Below, in pieces: positions 33,081-42,255 of a stretch of DNA of 64,000 nucleotides. Under the pieces are notes generated by a model. That model saw only the letters and a list, made by a program, of their open reading frames with translations. It ran no database searches and was not told the origin of the DNA. Both the position numbers and the translations under genes were made by a program. Source of the stretch: Fructilactobacillus hinvesii (GTDB taxonomy: Bacteria > Bacillota > Bacilli > Lactobacillales > Lactobacillaceae); NCBI RefSeq assembly GCF_024029435.1, contig NZ_CP097118.1:1116001-1180000 (forward strand), written 5' to 3'. The stretch's first letter is position 1; each line of letters starts with the position of its first letter.

Positions 33081-34103
33081 TTATTGCTCTTTTTTCAGTA
33101 AATCTTGTTCTTCCCATTCCACAATTTCTGCTAAAAATCGTTGAAATGCATCTGGATCCTTAAATGAAGGAAACTCCCCGAGCATGACCTGCCCGACTTG
33201 CTGTGCTCCATGGCCTTGCTTTTGGACAATCATGATGGCTTTTTGTGCTGCTTGATTCTGGAATAATTCTCCAGGCAGATTAAGGATTCCCTGTAAGTAT
33301 ACATTATCCTGCATCCATTTTAACAGTCCCTTAGTTTCAGGACTCTGAAACAGCCCACTTGGAACTAGAAAAACCCCAAATCCACCGGGAACCAGATAAT
33401 TAATGGCCTGTTCCATCAAGAGATGATGAACGTACGAATGTCCCTCGTTTGCGCGAGTGGCAAAGTGCTGAGCCCGCTCGTCAACCGGATAGTAACCAAC
33501 GGGCAAATCAGATACCACTAAATCAACTGGTTCGGTTGGTAATTCGTCCAAAGCATCCTGATGAACTAGTTCTAAATCTAGACCTTGCATTTGAGCACTA
33601 ATACTAGCTACAGAGATTAAAGAATCGTCGTTATCGATTCCAATTCCAGAAACTTGCTCATGCGCTTCCTGGTGCAGTTGATTCATCACTGCCGTCAATA
33701 AGTTGGCTGAGCCAACCGCTGGATCAAGGATTTTGACACGTTGTTGTTTCTTTACCAGCCGAATCGCCAAGTACCCCATTGTGTACGCAATGGTATCCGG
33801 CGTGATTTGATGGATTGCTTGAATTCGATCCACTTTAATCGCCTTAATCATTGCCATCTGGATTGCTTTTCGAATGGTGGTCGCATCTAGTTCGTGGTAA
33901 TCGACCTGCTTGTATAAATCGCTCAGTGCTTGAACCTGATGTTCATTAGGAACTCCATTTTCGACGCGGACTTGATTATCATCAATCATATTGTCAGCTG
34001 TCTCAATCAAGGCATCCAGATAAGAAGTATCCAGTGCTTGCTTTAAAAGCTCGGCTGATTGGTCAAAAACTTGAAATAATTCTGTTGTTTGTTCTTCTGT
34101 CAC
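33081..34103 (-). CDS. YtxK-like class I SAM methyltransferase
   Basis: 340 aa, related to N6-adenine DNA methyltransferases. The SAM site is KILDPAVGSANLLTAVMN (about 128-145), and the catalytic loop reads VVSDLPVGYYP instead of NPPY. It stands alone without a restriction or specificity subunit. The YtxK lineage sits between comG and ackA. The GTG at 34103 follows AAAGGAGC; a GTG nine codons upstream lacks a ribosome site. Its function is uncertain. Confidence 0.85.
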   Translation of the reverse strand: MTEEQTTELFQVFDQSAELLKQALDTSYLDALIETADNMIDDNQVRVENGVPNEHQVQALSDLYKQVDYHELDATTIRKAIQMAMIKAIKVDRIQAIHQITPDTIAYTMGYLAIRLVKKQQRVKILDPAVGSANLLTAVMNQLHQEAHEQVSGIGIDNDDSLISVASISAQMQGLDLELVHQDALDELPTEPVDLVVSDLPVGYYPVDERAQHFATRANEGHSYVHHLLMEQAINYLVPGGFGVFLVPSGLFQSPETKGLLKWMQDNVYLQGILNLPGELFQNQAAQKAIMIVQKQGHGAQQVGQVMLGEFPSFKDPDAFQRFLAEIVEWEEQDLLKKEQ

Positions 34104-34169
34104 ATAATCAGCTCCTTTGGTGGGCTTCACCTATGACAATAGTACCGAATCACCCCTATCATTTCAAGA

Positions 34170-34343
34170 TTAACCACGGCTAATCTGAATTTGGTGCTGA
34201 TAATATTTAATCCGCGTTTGATTACTCTCAATGTACATGTTTGTCATTTGCGATTGGTACAGTAAAATCGTTCCAATCAAAACTAAAAAACAGATTGAAA
34301 TAAAGGTTAAATTACCGAGACGCCAACGGTGCGTGCGCTTCAT
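34170..34343 (-). CDS. comGG: ComGG-like minor pilus protein
   Basis: 57 codons on the minus strand: a basic N-terminus (MKRTHRWR), one hydrophobic helix (about 12-29, FISICFLVLIGTILLYQ) and a short polar tail. It overlaps comGF by 32 bases and is the last reading frame of the comG operon, where comGG belongs. Sequence is poorly conserved in this family, so the name rests on position and topology. Confidence 0.65.
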   Translation of the reverse strand: MKRTHRWRLGNLTFISICFLVLIGTILLYQSQMTNMYIESNQTRIKYYQHQIQISRG

Positions 34344-34731
34344 ACCACTTTCCTCCCATTAAAATTTTAATGATCAGCCATTGCTGGTGCACGGAAAATT
34401 CTGTTTTTTGAACGTCCATTAACAGGGGCATGTAGCCGCCTTGACTGGTTCGTAATTTAACCGTTTGCTTAGAAACTAACAGATAGTAGCGCTGTTGCTC
34501 GGTTTGACTAGTTAGTTGAACCGCTTCTGCCGTGCAATGATCCACTTTAAATTGGAAGTGGTGCGACTCTAAAACATCAACGAAACGATAAAACTGGAGG
34601 GTTTGGTTTTGAACATTAACATCCGTTCGCATCAACCTAGATGTCATTAGCATTAAACTAATGCCAACTGCAATCAATCCAAGTGAAACTACCGTTTCAA
34701 TCAACGTAAATCCCAGCCGTTTAGACTTCAA
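34312..34731 (-). CDS. comGF: ComGF-like pseudopilin
   Basis: 139 aa with the prepilin segment RLGFTLIETVVSLGLIAVG at residues 5-23 and a mixed beta domain after it. It starts at TTG (34731) overlapping the end of comGE, with only a weak GGGTCTGAAAA ahead, so translation probably depends on coupling to comGE. Minor subunit of the DNA-uptake pseudopilus. Confidence 0.85.
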   Translation of the reverse strand: MKSKRLGFTLIETVVSLGLIAVGISLMLMTSRLMRTDVNVQNQTLQFYRFVDVLESHHFQFKVDHCTAEAVQLTSQTEQQRYYLLVSKQTVKLRTSQGGYMPLLMDVQKTEFSVHQQWLIIKILMGGKWYEAHAPLASR

Positions 34732-34918
34732 TTTTCAGACCCGTACGCTGTTCATACGCTTTTCGAACAATTTTTAGTTGTGTGTCACAATCATGTGTTC
34801 GTTGATGAATTGTTTGGACCGTTTCAAAGTAAAAAAGACTTCCAGCGCAAATTACCAACAGGCCTACCAACGAATCGGCCAATGTAATTCCCTTACGCAT
34901 TCGTTTTATGTTGTTCAT
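34721..34918 (-). CDS. comGE: ComGE-like pseudopilin
   Basis: 65 aa with the prepilin motif KGITLADSLVGLLVICAGSL and a short tail. GGGGGAG precedes the ATG within comGD. Shorter than Bacillus ComGE, as is common in lactobacilli. Confidence 0.8.
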   Translation of the reverse strand: MNNIKRMRKGITLADSLVGLLVICAGSLFYFETVQTIHQRTHDCDTQLKIVRKAYEQRTGLKIEV

Positions 34919-35348
34919 TTACATAGCTCCCCCATCCCAATTGGAATTTTTGCCAAATTTCGGTCCGGCTCGCAGTAGACAGCCAACGCAAAGTTTGTGG
35001 CTTCACATATCCTTGATCAGTAATTTTAACCTCATACCAACGGACCGGACTTAGTCCCGGCGGCAGGTTAATTCTTTTTTGAAACTGGTTTCCATGATTG
35101 TAACTACGAAAAATAATTTGATCATGGGGGACAAATGTCACCGTAGCAGGCGTCTGCTTTTGGCGCGCTAATACTATTGTTCGATTCCATGTATTGGCAA
35201 AATCATGCCAAAAGGCAGTTTCTGTAACGGTGGCATCATTAAACCAGCGGACTCCTACCGTTAATGTTATTAGGGTGAATGAAGTTAATCCGAGGACAAT
35301 TAAACTTTCTAACAGGGTGAATCCCATTCTTTTATTTTTGGTACGCAT
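34893..35348 (-). CDS. comGD: ComGD pseudopilin
   Basis: 151 aa with the prepilin leader KNKRMGFTLLESLIVLGL and Glu+5, followed by a globular domain. The ATG at 35348 follows GAGGGGAACC; an in-frame ATG four codons upstream is less well placed. It overlaps comGC by 17 bases and comGE by 26. Confidence 0.88.
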   Translation of the reverse strand: MRTKNKRMGFTLLESLIVLGLTSFTLITLTVGVRWFNDATVTETAFWHDFANTWNRTIVLARQKQTPATVTFVPHDQIIFRSYNHGNQFQKRINLPPGLSPVRWYEVKITDQGYVKPQTLRWLSTASRTEIWQKFQLGWGSYVNEQHKTNA

Positions 35349-35637
35349 GGTTCCCCTCAATCACAATGCTTTCGGACTGGGCCTGTTGTACCTGTTTATC
35401 AGTAAGATAGTGATGTTCAACTAACTTAGGAAAGGTTACATTCGGATCCCCTTCTTCATCACTATAGGAATCAATTTGCGTTTGAACCATGGAAGTCATT
35501 GCAGAGCCATGAACGGAACGTGCGTGTTTTTTCTGGCTACCAAGGTTAGGAATGATTATCAAGATTAATAAAGAAATGATAAACAACACAATTGTCATCT
35601 CAATTAGAGTAAAACCTTTTCTTAGTTTAGTGATCAT
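35332..35637 (-). CDS. comGC: ComGC major pseudopilin
   Basis: 101 aa competence pilin, the main subunit of the DNA-uptake pilus. Leader KLRKGFTLIEMTIVLFI with the G/F cleavage site and Glu+5, then a conserved alpha-beta domain (SQKKHARSVHG). Its start overlaps the comGB stop. Confidence 0.93.
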   Translation of the reverse strand: MITKLRKGFTLIEMTIVLFIISLLILIIIPNLGSQKKHARSVHGSAMTSMVQTQIDSYSDEEGDPNVTFPKLVEHHYLTDKQVQQAQSESIVIEGNHAYQK

Positions 35638-36656
35638 CAGTAGATTCCTTTCATTGCTTCATACATTGGCATCAACATCTGTAAGTAGGTGATAAAAATT
35701 AGTGCTCCAATTGCTAGGAATGACAATGGCTGAATGAGTTTAATCAGCGTGTCAGAGCTCTGCATTAGGCGTTGAAAATAGAGCTCACTTAACGCCAATA
35801 AATTTTGGCTAACTTGTTCTTGTTCACTTCCATTTTCTAAAAAAGTTACCATTTCGGGCGCAATGAAGTGATACTGAGCCAAACCTGCTTGCAGTCCATA
35901 ACCACGCTGAATGGACTGTTCCACGCGCTCCCCCATTTCCCACAAGAGACTCTTCGTTTCAAACTGATGAAACACAAGGATTATTTGGTGTAAATCTAAT
36001 CCGTTTTTAAACATCAACGCGAGGTTGTTTGCTACGTAATACGCATAGTAATTGCGAAAGAGCCGCCCAACTAGGGGCAATTTGACCAATAACTCTGCCC
36101 GTCGAATGCCTGTGACTCGTTTAAACAGAAAAAACAACAATCCAACCCCCAACACTAAAATCATTCCACCAACCCACCACCAGGGAAATGAAGTTCCTTG
36201 TGGGGTTTGGTTGGGCAATAAACTGGACGTTTGCGGCATGATTACGAGTTTGATAATCACGACCATCATAACTAACAACCCCACTAAAATTAGTGGATAG
36301 GTGACTAACGCTTTAATTTTTTGCCGTTGCTTCATTGTTAGTTGAATAAAGCGACTAATATCCAGCATGCCACTAATTACGTCGCCATGCTCATCAGCAA
36401 TTCGCAGTTGTTGGTACAGATCCGACGTCAGAAAAAATCGCATTGAAGCTGACAGGTTTTGTCCCGCATCCAGTTGTTCCCGAATTTTTCGAATTAGTTT
36501 AGCATCGATGGGCGTGGTAGTTTCCATAAAATTTAAACTTTCCATCAAAGAAAATCCATTCCGAATCAATTCTGATAACGAAGCAAACAAGGCAGCTTGC
36601 TTTTTTAACGAAATAGACTGCTTATCATCCATTTTCAAACTTTTGAAAACATTCAT
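35637..36656 (-). CDS. comGB: ComGB, pilus assembly inner-membrane platform
   Basis: 339 aa GspF-type protein. Two GspF repeats each contain a helix pair: about 118-142 and 158-182 after the first, 315-335 at the C-terminus. LMFKNGLDLHQIILVF and FLENGSEQEQVSQNL are typical. GGGAGTG sits seven bases before the ATG. It overlaps comGA by 32 bases. Confidence 0.92.
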   Translation of the reverse strand: MNVFKSLKMDDKQSISLKKQAALFASLSELIRNGFSLMESLNFMETTTPIDAKLIRKIREQLDAGQNLSASMRFFLTSDLYQQLRIADEHGDVISGMLDISRFIQLTMKQRQKIKALVTYPLILVGLLVMMVVIIKLVIMPQTSSLLPNQTPQGTSFPWWWVGGMILVLGVGLLFFLFKRVTGIRRAELLVKLPLVGRLFRNYYAYYVANNLALMFKNGLDLHQIILVFHQFETKSLLWEMGERVEQSIQRGYGLQAGLAQYHFIAPEMVTFLENGSEQEQVSQNLLALSELYFQRLMQSSDTLIKLIQPLSFLAIGALIFITYLQMLMPMYEAMKGIY

Positions 36657-37590
36657 TAGTAATCACTCCCTGCTGCTTAACGCGCTGAATTTCAGTTTGC
36701 CAGCTAACTTCAGCCGTTTGTGAGCGTACATTGCTTCGAAAAGCAACTAACGCTTTCGTATCCGTACTAGTGCTTGGCAATAATCGTTGATAAACGGTTG
36801 CGGTCAACGCTGCTTGACATTGGGCTTTGGTAACATTCAGGTCTAATAAGCGTTCCTCAATTCCTGCCAAATTTTTATCGTGAATGGTACTAAGGACCAA
36901 GTGCCCCGATAAAGCGGCTCGAATCGCAATTTGAGCTGTTTCTTGATCCCGAATCTCTCCAATGATAAAAACATCAGGACGTTGTCGTAGACCAACTTTA
37001 AGTAGATTAGAGTAAGTCATTCCCGCTTGCTCATTCACTTCTAACTGTAAAAAACGTTCCTCAAAAATTTCAACGGGATCTTCAATCGCCATGATCATAT
37101 CGGTGATAGGCAGGGAGCGAGCGAGTTCATAAATCGTGGTTGTTTTGCCAGATCCAGTAGGACCAGCAAACAATAAGAGCCCTCGGTGCTGCGTCAGCTG
37201 TTGTAACTGGTTCAGCACTTGAGGATTAAAAAACTGACAGTGACGTTGATCACCATCATAAATAATTCGCAATACCAATGCTTCATGTTGATTAAAGCTG
37301 CCGACCGTTGCCAATCGGATCCGTAAATTGCGGTTTAATCCCCGTAAGCGAAGCGCCCCTAGCTGCGGTCTCCGTTTCTCTGCAATGGACATTCCTCCTC
37401 TATATTTACAGTAGGTTAAAACCCGTTGAGCAGTTGCATGATCCAACTCCGATAGTTGAATCACCCCTTGCAACGTATGCATCTTCACTTCGTAATTTTG
37501 ACTTTTAGGTAAAAAATAGACATCTGAAGCTCGTTTTTCTAACGCAAACGTCATAATCTCTTGAAATAGTTGCTTAATTTCCATGCTCAT
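36625..37590 (-). CDS. comGA: ComGA, competence traffic ATPase
   Basis: 321 aa GspE/PilB-type hexameric ATPase driving pseudopilus assembly. Walker A is FAGPTGSGKTTTIYEL (about 138-153), the Asp box is AIEDPVEI, Walker B is DVFIIGEIRDQETA and the His box is LSTIHDKN. First gene of comGA-GB-GC-GD-GE-GF-GG, all frames intact, so the uptake pilus appears encodable. AAAGG precedes the first ATG. Confidence 0.94.
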   Translation of the reverse strand: MSMEIKQLFQEIMTFALEKRASDVYFLPKSQNYEVKMHTLQGVIQLSELDHATAQRVLTYCKYRGGMSIAEKRRPQLGALRLRGLNRNLRIRLATVGSFNQHEALVLRIIYDGDQRHCQFFNPQVLNQLQQLTQHRGLLLFAGPTGSGKTTTIYELARSLPITDMIMAIEDPVEIFEERFLQLEVNEQAGMTYSNLLKVGLRQRPDVFIIGEIRDQETAQIAIRAALSGHLVLSTIHDKNLAGIEERLLDLNVTKAQCQAALTATVYQRLLPSTSTDTKALVAFRSNVRSQTAEVSWQTEIQRVKQQGVITNECFQKFENG

Positions 37591-37615
37591 TCACATCCTT
37601 TGTCTGTAAATACGC

Positions 37616-37655
37616 AAAAAAAGCCGCAACCTTCGTTAAGATTGCGACTTTTCGT
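37616..37655 (-). terminator. yebC terminator
   Basis: Minus-strand AAAAGTCGCAA and TTGCGGCTTTTTTT enclose a short loop with an inner pairing. It sits 26 bases upstream of comGA. Confidence 0.8.
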
Positions 37656-37668
37656 AACTATTTAATTA

Positions 37669-38406
37669 TTATTCGACATCTTCTGGTAAAACTGCTGCTT
37701 CGTAAACGTCTTGAACGTCATCATTATCTGATAATTCGTCAATTAAGCCCGTGTACTGAGCAACTTTATCTTCTGGAACTTCCGTCGTAGTTTGTGGGAA
37801 CAAACGTACCTCAGAATTATCCAGTTGATATCCAGCTTCTTGTAAAGCATCTCGAACGGCAGTCATACTGCTTGGTTCAGTAAAAATTTGATATTCATCT
37901 GCAGTGGCCTTCATGTCATCTGCACCAGCATCTAATGCGGCCATTAACATCGAATCTTCATCATCATCAGTTTGATCCCGTAAAACTACAATGTAGCCCT
38001 TTCGATCAAACATGTAAGAAACTGAACCGTTTGTTCCTAATGAACCGCCGTGGTGAGAGAAAGCAGATCGAACTGCAGCAGCAGTCCGGTTCTTGTTATC
38101 AGTTAAAGTGGATACCATTACGGCCGTTCCACCAGGTCCATAACCTTCGTAGGTTACTTCTTCGAACTTGGCTCCACCAACTCCAGAAGCCTTGTCCAAA
38201 GCCCGTTGAACGTTATCCTTAGGCATATTAGCTGCCCGTGCTTTTTCTAATTCTAGCCGTAATTGGGGGTTCCCATCCGGGTCAACTCCACCAGCTTTAG
38301 CGGCTTGATATAAGTTTCTAGAAATCTTTTGGAAAATTTTTCCTCGCTTAGCATCTTGAGCGTTTTTACGGCCCTGAATGTTATGCCATTTTGAATGTCC
38401 TGACAT
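37669..38406 (-). CDS. yebC: YebC/PmpR family regulator / translation factor
   Basis: 245 aa cytoplasmic protein of the YebC/TACO1 family, implicated in transcription regulation and in translation of difficult peptides. Starts [19 protein letters not shown]; the KGYIVV and [10 protein letters not shown] blocks are conserved. The ATG at 38406 follows GGAAGGAGTG; a 23-codon upstream extension is not supported. Confidence 0.94.
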   Translation of the reverse strand: MSGHSKWHNIQGRKNAQDAKRGKIFQKISRNLYQAAKAGGVDPDGNPQLRLELEKARAANMPKDNVQRALDKASGVGGAKFEEVTYEGYGPGGTAVMVSTLTDNKNRTAAAVRSAFSHHGGSLGTNGSVSYMFDRKGYIVVLRDQTDDDEDSMLMAALDAGADDMKATADEYQIFTEPSSMTAVRDALQEAGYQLDNSEVRLFPQTTTEVPEDKVAQYTGLIDELSDNDDVQDVYEAAVLPEDVE

Positions 38407-38447
38407 TTTAAAGCACTCCTTCCGTAATTCGAAATTAACATTATCAA

Positions 38448-38471
38448 TTATAGCAACAACCGTTGCTATAA
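38448..38471. repeat. Perfect 10-bp inverted repeat between ccpA and yebC
   Basis: TTATAGCAAC, 4-base loop, GTTGCTATAA. It has no T run, so it is a weak terminator at best; it may end ccpA transcripts or stabilise them. Confidence 0.5.
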
Positions 38472-38476
38472 GCAAC

Positions 38477-39484
38477 TTACGCGCTTTTAGTTGAACCGCG
38501 TTGCTTCATTCCAAAGGGAAGTAAAACTTGTTTTTGCTCAACATCATCATTATCCATTAATTTTGTCAACAACCGCATTGATACAGCCCCAACATCGTAT
38601 AACGGCTGCGTAATTGTTGACAAAGTCGGCCGTGTCATTTCTGTGATCTTGGTATTATCACTTGTTGCAATCTCAAATTGTTCAGGGACATTGACCCCCC
38701 GATCGTTCATTCCGTTCATAATACCAGCCGCAGCATCATCGTTACTAACCATCGCCGCTGTCGCTTGTTGTGCCAATAACTTGTCACACAGTTCGTAACC
38801 ATCATCGTAATCAGTGGCTTCAAAAAGCAAATCTGCAACAAACGGTAAATTATGTTCTTGTAAAGCTTCCCGATAGCCAGGAAGACGAAAAGCTTGATTA
38901 ATTGCTCGCTTTAAATCACCAGCAACAAAAGCGATTCGTTGATTTCCTGTCTTCACAAGTTCATTCACCTGACTATGCACAGCTTGCTGGTAGTCAATGT
39001 TAACGTTTGGAAAATCATTCTGCGGATCAACTGATCCGGCTAAAACAACTGGGATGCGTTCTTCCTTAAATTCATCTCGAACTGCTGGACTAAGTTCATT
39101 ACCCATAAAGATGATTCCATCGACCTGCTTTGAGTACAACGTGTTGAGTGCTTTGACTTCCTTTTTTTCATCACCATCAGAATTAGTCAAAATAATGTTA
39201 TATTGATACATTTCGGCAATATCATCAATTCCCCGGGCAAGTGCTGCAAAGTAAGAATTCGTAACGTTTGGAATGATTACTCCAACCGTTGTCGTTTTTT
39301 TACTAGCCAGCCCTCGCGCAACATCATTCGGCCGATAATTAAGGCGTTTGACTACTTCCATCACCTTTTTTTCCGTCGCAGGTTTTACGTTATGATTGTG
39401 GTTAACCACACGCGAAACCGTTGCCATAGAGACTTGCGCCTCACGTGCTACATCATAAATGGTCACCGTTTGTTTCTTTTTCAA
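38477..39484 (-). CDS. ccpA: CcpA, catabolite control protein A
   Basis: LacI-family master regulator of carbon catabolite control, 335 aa. The N-terminal helix-turn-helix [21 protein letters not shown] (two segments, residues 7-27) and hinge [14 protein letters not shown] are those of CcpA. The ligand/HPr-Ser-P binding core follows, with the [11 protein letters not shown] and [12 protein letters not shown] blocks. Upstream are ytxH and DUF948 genes, the conserved Firmicutes order. Its promoter contains a cre site. Confidence 0.95.
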   Translation of the reverse strand: MKKKQTVTIYDVAREAQVSMATVSRVVNHNHNVKPATEKKVMEVVKRLNYRPNDVARGLASKKTTTVGVIIPNVTNSYFAALARGIDDIAEMYQYNIILTNSDGDEKKEVKALNTLYSKQVDGIIFMGNELSPAVRDEFKEERIPVVLAGSVDPQNDFPNVNIDYQQAVHSQVNELVKTGNQRIAFVAGDLKRAINQAFRLPGYREALQEHNLPFVADLLFEATDYDDGYELCDKLLAQQATAAMVSNDDAAAGIMNGMNDRGVNVPEQFEIATSDNTKITEMTRPTLSTITQPLYDVGAVSMRLLTKLMDNDDVEQKQVLLPFGMKQRGSTKSA

Positions 39485-39518
39485 AGCACTCCCTCTTTTC
39501 TAAAGTACATCTCCTTTT

Positions 39519-39547
39519 AGGATAGCAAAGAAACCGTTTTCATTCAA
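39519..39547 (-). promoter_or_regulatory. ccpA promoter with cre operator in the spacer
   Basis: Minus-strand TTGAAT (39542-39547), 17-base spacer, TATCCT (39519-39524). The spacer holds TGAAAACGGTTTCT (39529-39542), which matches the cre pattern except at the last base. Binding there would block polymerase, suggesting autorepression. Confidence 0.7.
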
Positions 39548-39560
39548 GCAATTAGCCAAT

Positions 39561-39590
39561 AAAAAAAGCCCGCTAATGGGCTTTTCTTTT
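39561..39590 (-). terminator. ytxH terminator
   Basis: Minus-strand AAAGCCCATTAGCGGGCTTTTTTT: arms AAGCCC and GGGCTT with an ATTAGC loop. Confidence 0.85.
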
Positions 39591-39605
39591 TAAGAATTAA
39601 TTTCC

Positions 39606-40058
39606 TTACTTTTGGTGATCAGCACGGTCTGAACCTTTTTCATCATCACTATTTTGAGGTGCAAAAGCATCATCCATATCAACCGTAATGTCATCAGTTT
39701 CGTCTGATTTTTCTTCATCAGTTAGCGGCTGTTTAGCAACCGGTAGGGTGTTTAAGTAACCTTGTAACTGGTTTAAATCATCCTTTAAATCATTTAACTT
39801 ATCACTAACTTTATCCGAAGTATCAGCTAATGAATCACGATAATCAGTTACCTTATCGTTAACCATTTCACGGGCATCTGCTAACGCATCAGCTGCATAA
39901 AAGGCATAGTCAACCGCACGATCCTTAGCATCTTCTGCTGTTTCTAAAACGTGTTTGCGAACTTCAGCTTCTTTTTCAGCATCTAACGTCCGAAACGCTA
40001 AGTATGCCGCTGCTCCACCTAAAACGCCGCCTAACAATAAACCTTTTTTCGTATCCAT
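39606..40058 (-). CDS. ytxH: YtxH domain protein
   Basis: 150 aa. An N-terminal Gly/Ala-rich membrane helix (KKGLLLGGVLGGAAAYLAF) is followed by a long helical region (about 28-100) and an acidic tail. This is the YtxH layout; homologues are envelope- or general-stress proteins. It is downstream of the DUF948 gene and upstream of ccpA. Confidence 0.85.
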   Translation of the reverse strand: MDTKKGLLLGGVLGGAAAYLAFRTLDAEKEAEVRKHVLETAEDAKDRAVDYAFYAADALADAREMVNDKVTDYRDSLADTSDKVSDKLNDLKDDLNQLQGYLNTLPVAKQPLTDEEKSDETDDITVDMDDAFAPQNSDDEKGSDRADHQK

Positions 40059-40084
40059 TGTATTTTCTCCTAAATTTTAAGTGC

Positions 40085-40495
40085 TTATTTCTTATCTTTT
40101 GCCACTTTAGCTGCTTTTTGATCCTTCTTCTTAGCGAAATGTTTTGAAATTTGGTTCGTTGCAATTCCTAAAATGGAAGTTTTAGTAAATAATTGCACCC
40201 GATTTTTAATATTTTCAATTGTTGCTCGAGTCCCATTGTTAACGTCTGAAACAGTTGTTCCTAGGTCAGCAGCTGCTTGAAATACCGGATCAACTTGGTC
40301 TAACTTGGCATTCACGTTGGTTAATAACTCGTCTGCTTGGTGACTAAGGGTGTCAATGTTGTCAGTTACTTTTTCCAAGTTTTGAGAAACGCCATCCAAA
40401 ACCTTCACCGTATGCACTAAAGTAACACATAAAAAGATTACTAACAGTAAAAATGCTAACGCAGCAATCAAAGCTGCAATTCCTCCAATTGTCAT
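40085..40495 (-). CDS. ytxG: DUF948 (YtxG-like) membrane protein
   Basis: 136 aa: one N-terminal membrane helix (about 5-30), then a coiled-coil-like helix (VSQNLEKVTDNIDTLSHQADELL) and a lysine-rich end. Matches the DUF948/YtxG family that pairs with YtxH. AGGAGGTAAGTT precedes the ATG. Role unknown. Confidence 0.85.
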   Translation of the reverse strand: MTIGGIAALIAALAFLLLVIFLCVTLVHTVKVLDGVSQNLEKVTDNIDTLSHQADELLTNVNAKLDQVDPVFQAAADLGTTVSDVNNGTRATIENIKNRVQLFTKTSILGIATNQISKHFAKKKDQKAAKVAKDKK

Positions 40496-40649
40496 AACTT
40501 ACCTCCTAGATGGTTTCTAACAGGTTAAGAATAGCATTAATCATAATTTAAAACAATCTTAATCTAATTTTACACGTGATAATTCTTTAATTTAACGGGG
40601 TGAGTTTGCTAAAATGAAAGAATGAAATACACTAAAAAGGAGCTTGCTT

Positions 40650-41624
40650 ATGCAGTTAATCACATTAGCTAGTCAAACTTCAGCTAATTTAGTCCAATAT
40701 ACTAATAATACCGTCATTAACCGGTACTTAAATAATTTTGATTGGAATAAAATTGTCGCTGATCTGACTTCTAAAATTGTTACGATTATTTTACTTTCGA
40801 TTCTGTTTCTAGTTATTGCTAAGGTCGGAAAAAGCATTATCTATCATGTTTTCCATCATCGCGATCTCAAAAAGCAACAACAATCCACTCTAACTAATGA
40901 TCCAGGCCGAAAACGAAACAAAACAATCTATAGTTTATTAGAAAATGCTTATAACTATATCGTGCTATTCTTCTGGCTATACTCAATTCTTTCAGTAATG
41001 GGAATTCCGGTTGGAACTCTCATTGCTGGGGCTGGAATTTTTAGTTTAGCCATTGGGCTTGGAGCACAAGGATTCGTCAGCGATATTGTTAGTGGATTTT
41101 TCATTCTTTCCGAACGCCAAATCGAAGTCGGCGAACACGTCAAAATTAATGGGATTGATGGATTTGTGGCAGCCGTGGGATTGCGGACCACTCAAGTTAG
41201 AAGTGCCACGGGAACCGTCAACTTTATTCCTAATCGCAATATCTCCACGATTTCCAATCTATCTCGTGGTAATTTAACTTCCCTCGTTGACATTCGTATT
41301 ACTCCAGAGGCTCCTATCAAAAAAATTGAATCAATTATGCAAGACGTTAATGAGAAAAAGAAGGGTTCTAACTCTGATGTAATTGGTGATCCACTTGTGT
41401 TTGGAACAGTATACCTGGCAGATGGATCGTTAGCGGTTGAAGCCTGCATCACTTGTAAAAACGGCACTGAAGATGATGTCCAAGCTGAATACCTACAGGC
41501 TTACCTCACCGCCCTGCAGGAAGCTGGGATTGATTTACCTCTCTCTCCTCAAACCGTTCAACCACCACAAAAACCAACTGCTCCAGCTAGTACTCAAGTT
41601 ACAACCCCAATTAAAACTAAATAA
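40650..41624 (+). CDS. MscS-family mechanosensitive channel
   Basis: 324 aa small-conductance channel relieving osmotic stress. Membrane helices lie at about 40-65, 90-115 and 120-150. The pore helix AGAGIFSLAIGLGAQGFVSDIVSGFFIL and the beta-domain start VGEHVKINGIDGFV are typical of the YkuT branch. The ATG at 40650 follows AAAGGAGC; a TTG two codons earlier is in frame. The C-terminal tail is Pro/Gln/Thr-rich. Confidence 0.9.
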   Translation: MQLITLASQTSANLVQYTNNTVINRYLNNFDWNKIVADLTSKIVTIILLSILFLVIAKVGKSIIYHVFHHRDLKKQQQSTLTNDPGRKRNKTIYSLLENAYNYIVLFFWLYSILSVMGIPVGTLIAGAGIFSLAIGLGAQGFVSDIVSGFFILSERQIEVGEHVKINGIDGFVAAVGLRTTQVRSATGTVNFIPNRNISTISNLSRGNLTSLVDIRITPEAPIKKIESIMQDVNEKKKGSNSDVIGDPLVFGTVYLADGSLAVEACITCKNGTEDDVQAEYLQAYLTALQEAGIDLPLSPQTVQPPQKPTAPASTQVTTPIKTK

Positions 41625-41625
41625 A

Positions 41626-41663
41626 AATAATCCTACTTTGAGACAAAGTAGGATTATTTTTTT
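41626..41663. terminator. Bidirectional terminator
   Basis: AAAATAATCCTACTTTG and CAAAGTAGGATTATTTT with an AGA loop, between the MscS gene and rdgB. Confidence 0.92.
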
Positions 41664-42255
41664 ACCACCAGTAATTTAAAACTTGTTGTAATTTTTCGAG
41701 TGCACGCCCCCGATGGCTAACTTGATTCTTCTCGTCATCGGTCAGCTCAGCCAGTGTTTTTTGTAAAGTGGGCACATAAAATAATGGATCATAGCCAAAA
41801 CCATTGTTACCCCGGGGTTTCGTTAAAATTTCTCCAGATACGATTCCCGTCACGTGTAATTTTTCTCCCGTTGGTTTCATAATAACTAACGAAGTGTGGA
41901 AATAAGCATTCCGATCATCAGAATGCTGCAACCGTTTTAATAATTTTTGATTATTCGCCTGGTCATCATGATCACCGGCATACCGCGCTGAATAGATTCC
42001 TGGTTCCCCGTTAATGGCTGGAACTACTAGTCCAGAATCATCAGCTAGCACCGGCACCTGGAGCGCATTGGCCACCGTTTGAGCCTTAATGGTAGCATTT
42101 TCTTCAAACGTTTTCCCATTCTCATCGATTGCCGGAATATTATCAAAATCAGCAATTGATTTAATCGAAAAACCTAATGGTTCAAGCATTTCTTTAAATT
42201 CACGAATTTTATTTTGATTATTAGATGCAATTACAATTTCTTTACTAGTCGTCAT
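41662..42255 (-). CDS. rdgB: XTP/dITP diphosphatase (RdgB/HAM1)
   Basis: House-cleaning enzyme removing non-canonical purine nucleotides, 197 aa. Motifs: IVIASNNQNKIREFKEML, ENATIKAQ, VLADDSGLVV and NNGFGYDPLF, with a SHRGRAL end block. It overlaps the racE end by 11 bases. Confidence 0.95.
   Translation of the reverse strand: MTTSKEIVIASNNQNKIREFKEMLEPLGFSIKSIADFDNIPAIDENGKTFEENATIKAQTVANALQVPVLADDSGLVVPAINGEPGIYSARYAGDHDDQANNQKLLKRLQHSDDRNAYFHTSLVIMKPTGEKLHVTGIVSGEILTKPRGNNGFGYDPLFYVPTLQKTLAELTDDEKNQVSHRGRALEKLQQVLNYWW

Noticed and set aside
33081..34103. Restriction-modification methyltransferase
   Set aside because: The enzyme lacks the NPPY motif and has no restriction or specificity partner; position and sequence fit the YtxK housekeeping lineage.
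37591..37668. Competence sigma-factor box upstream of comGA
   Set aside because: GCGTATTTA is present but does not match a cin-box closely enough to call.
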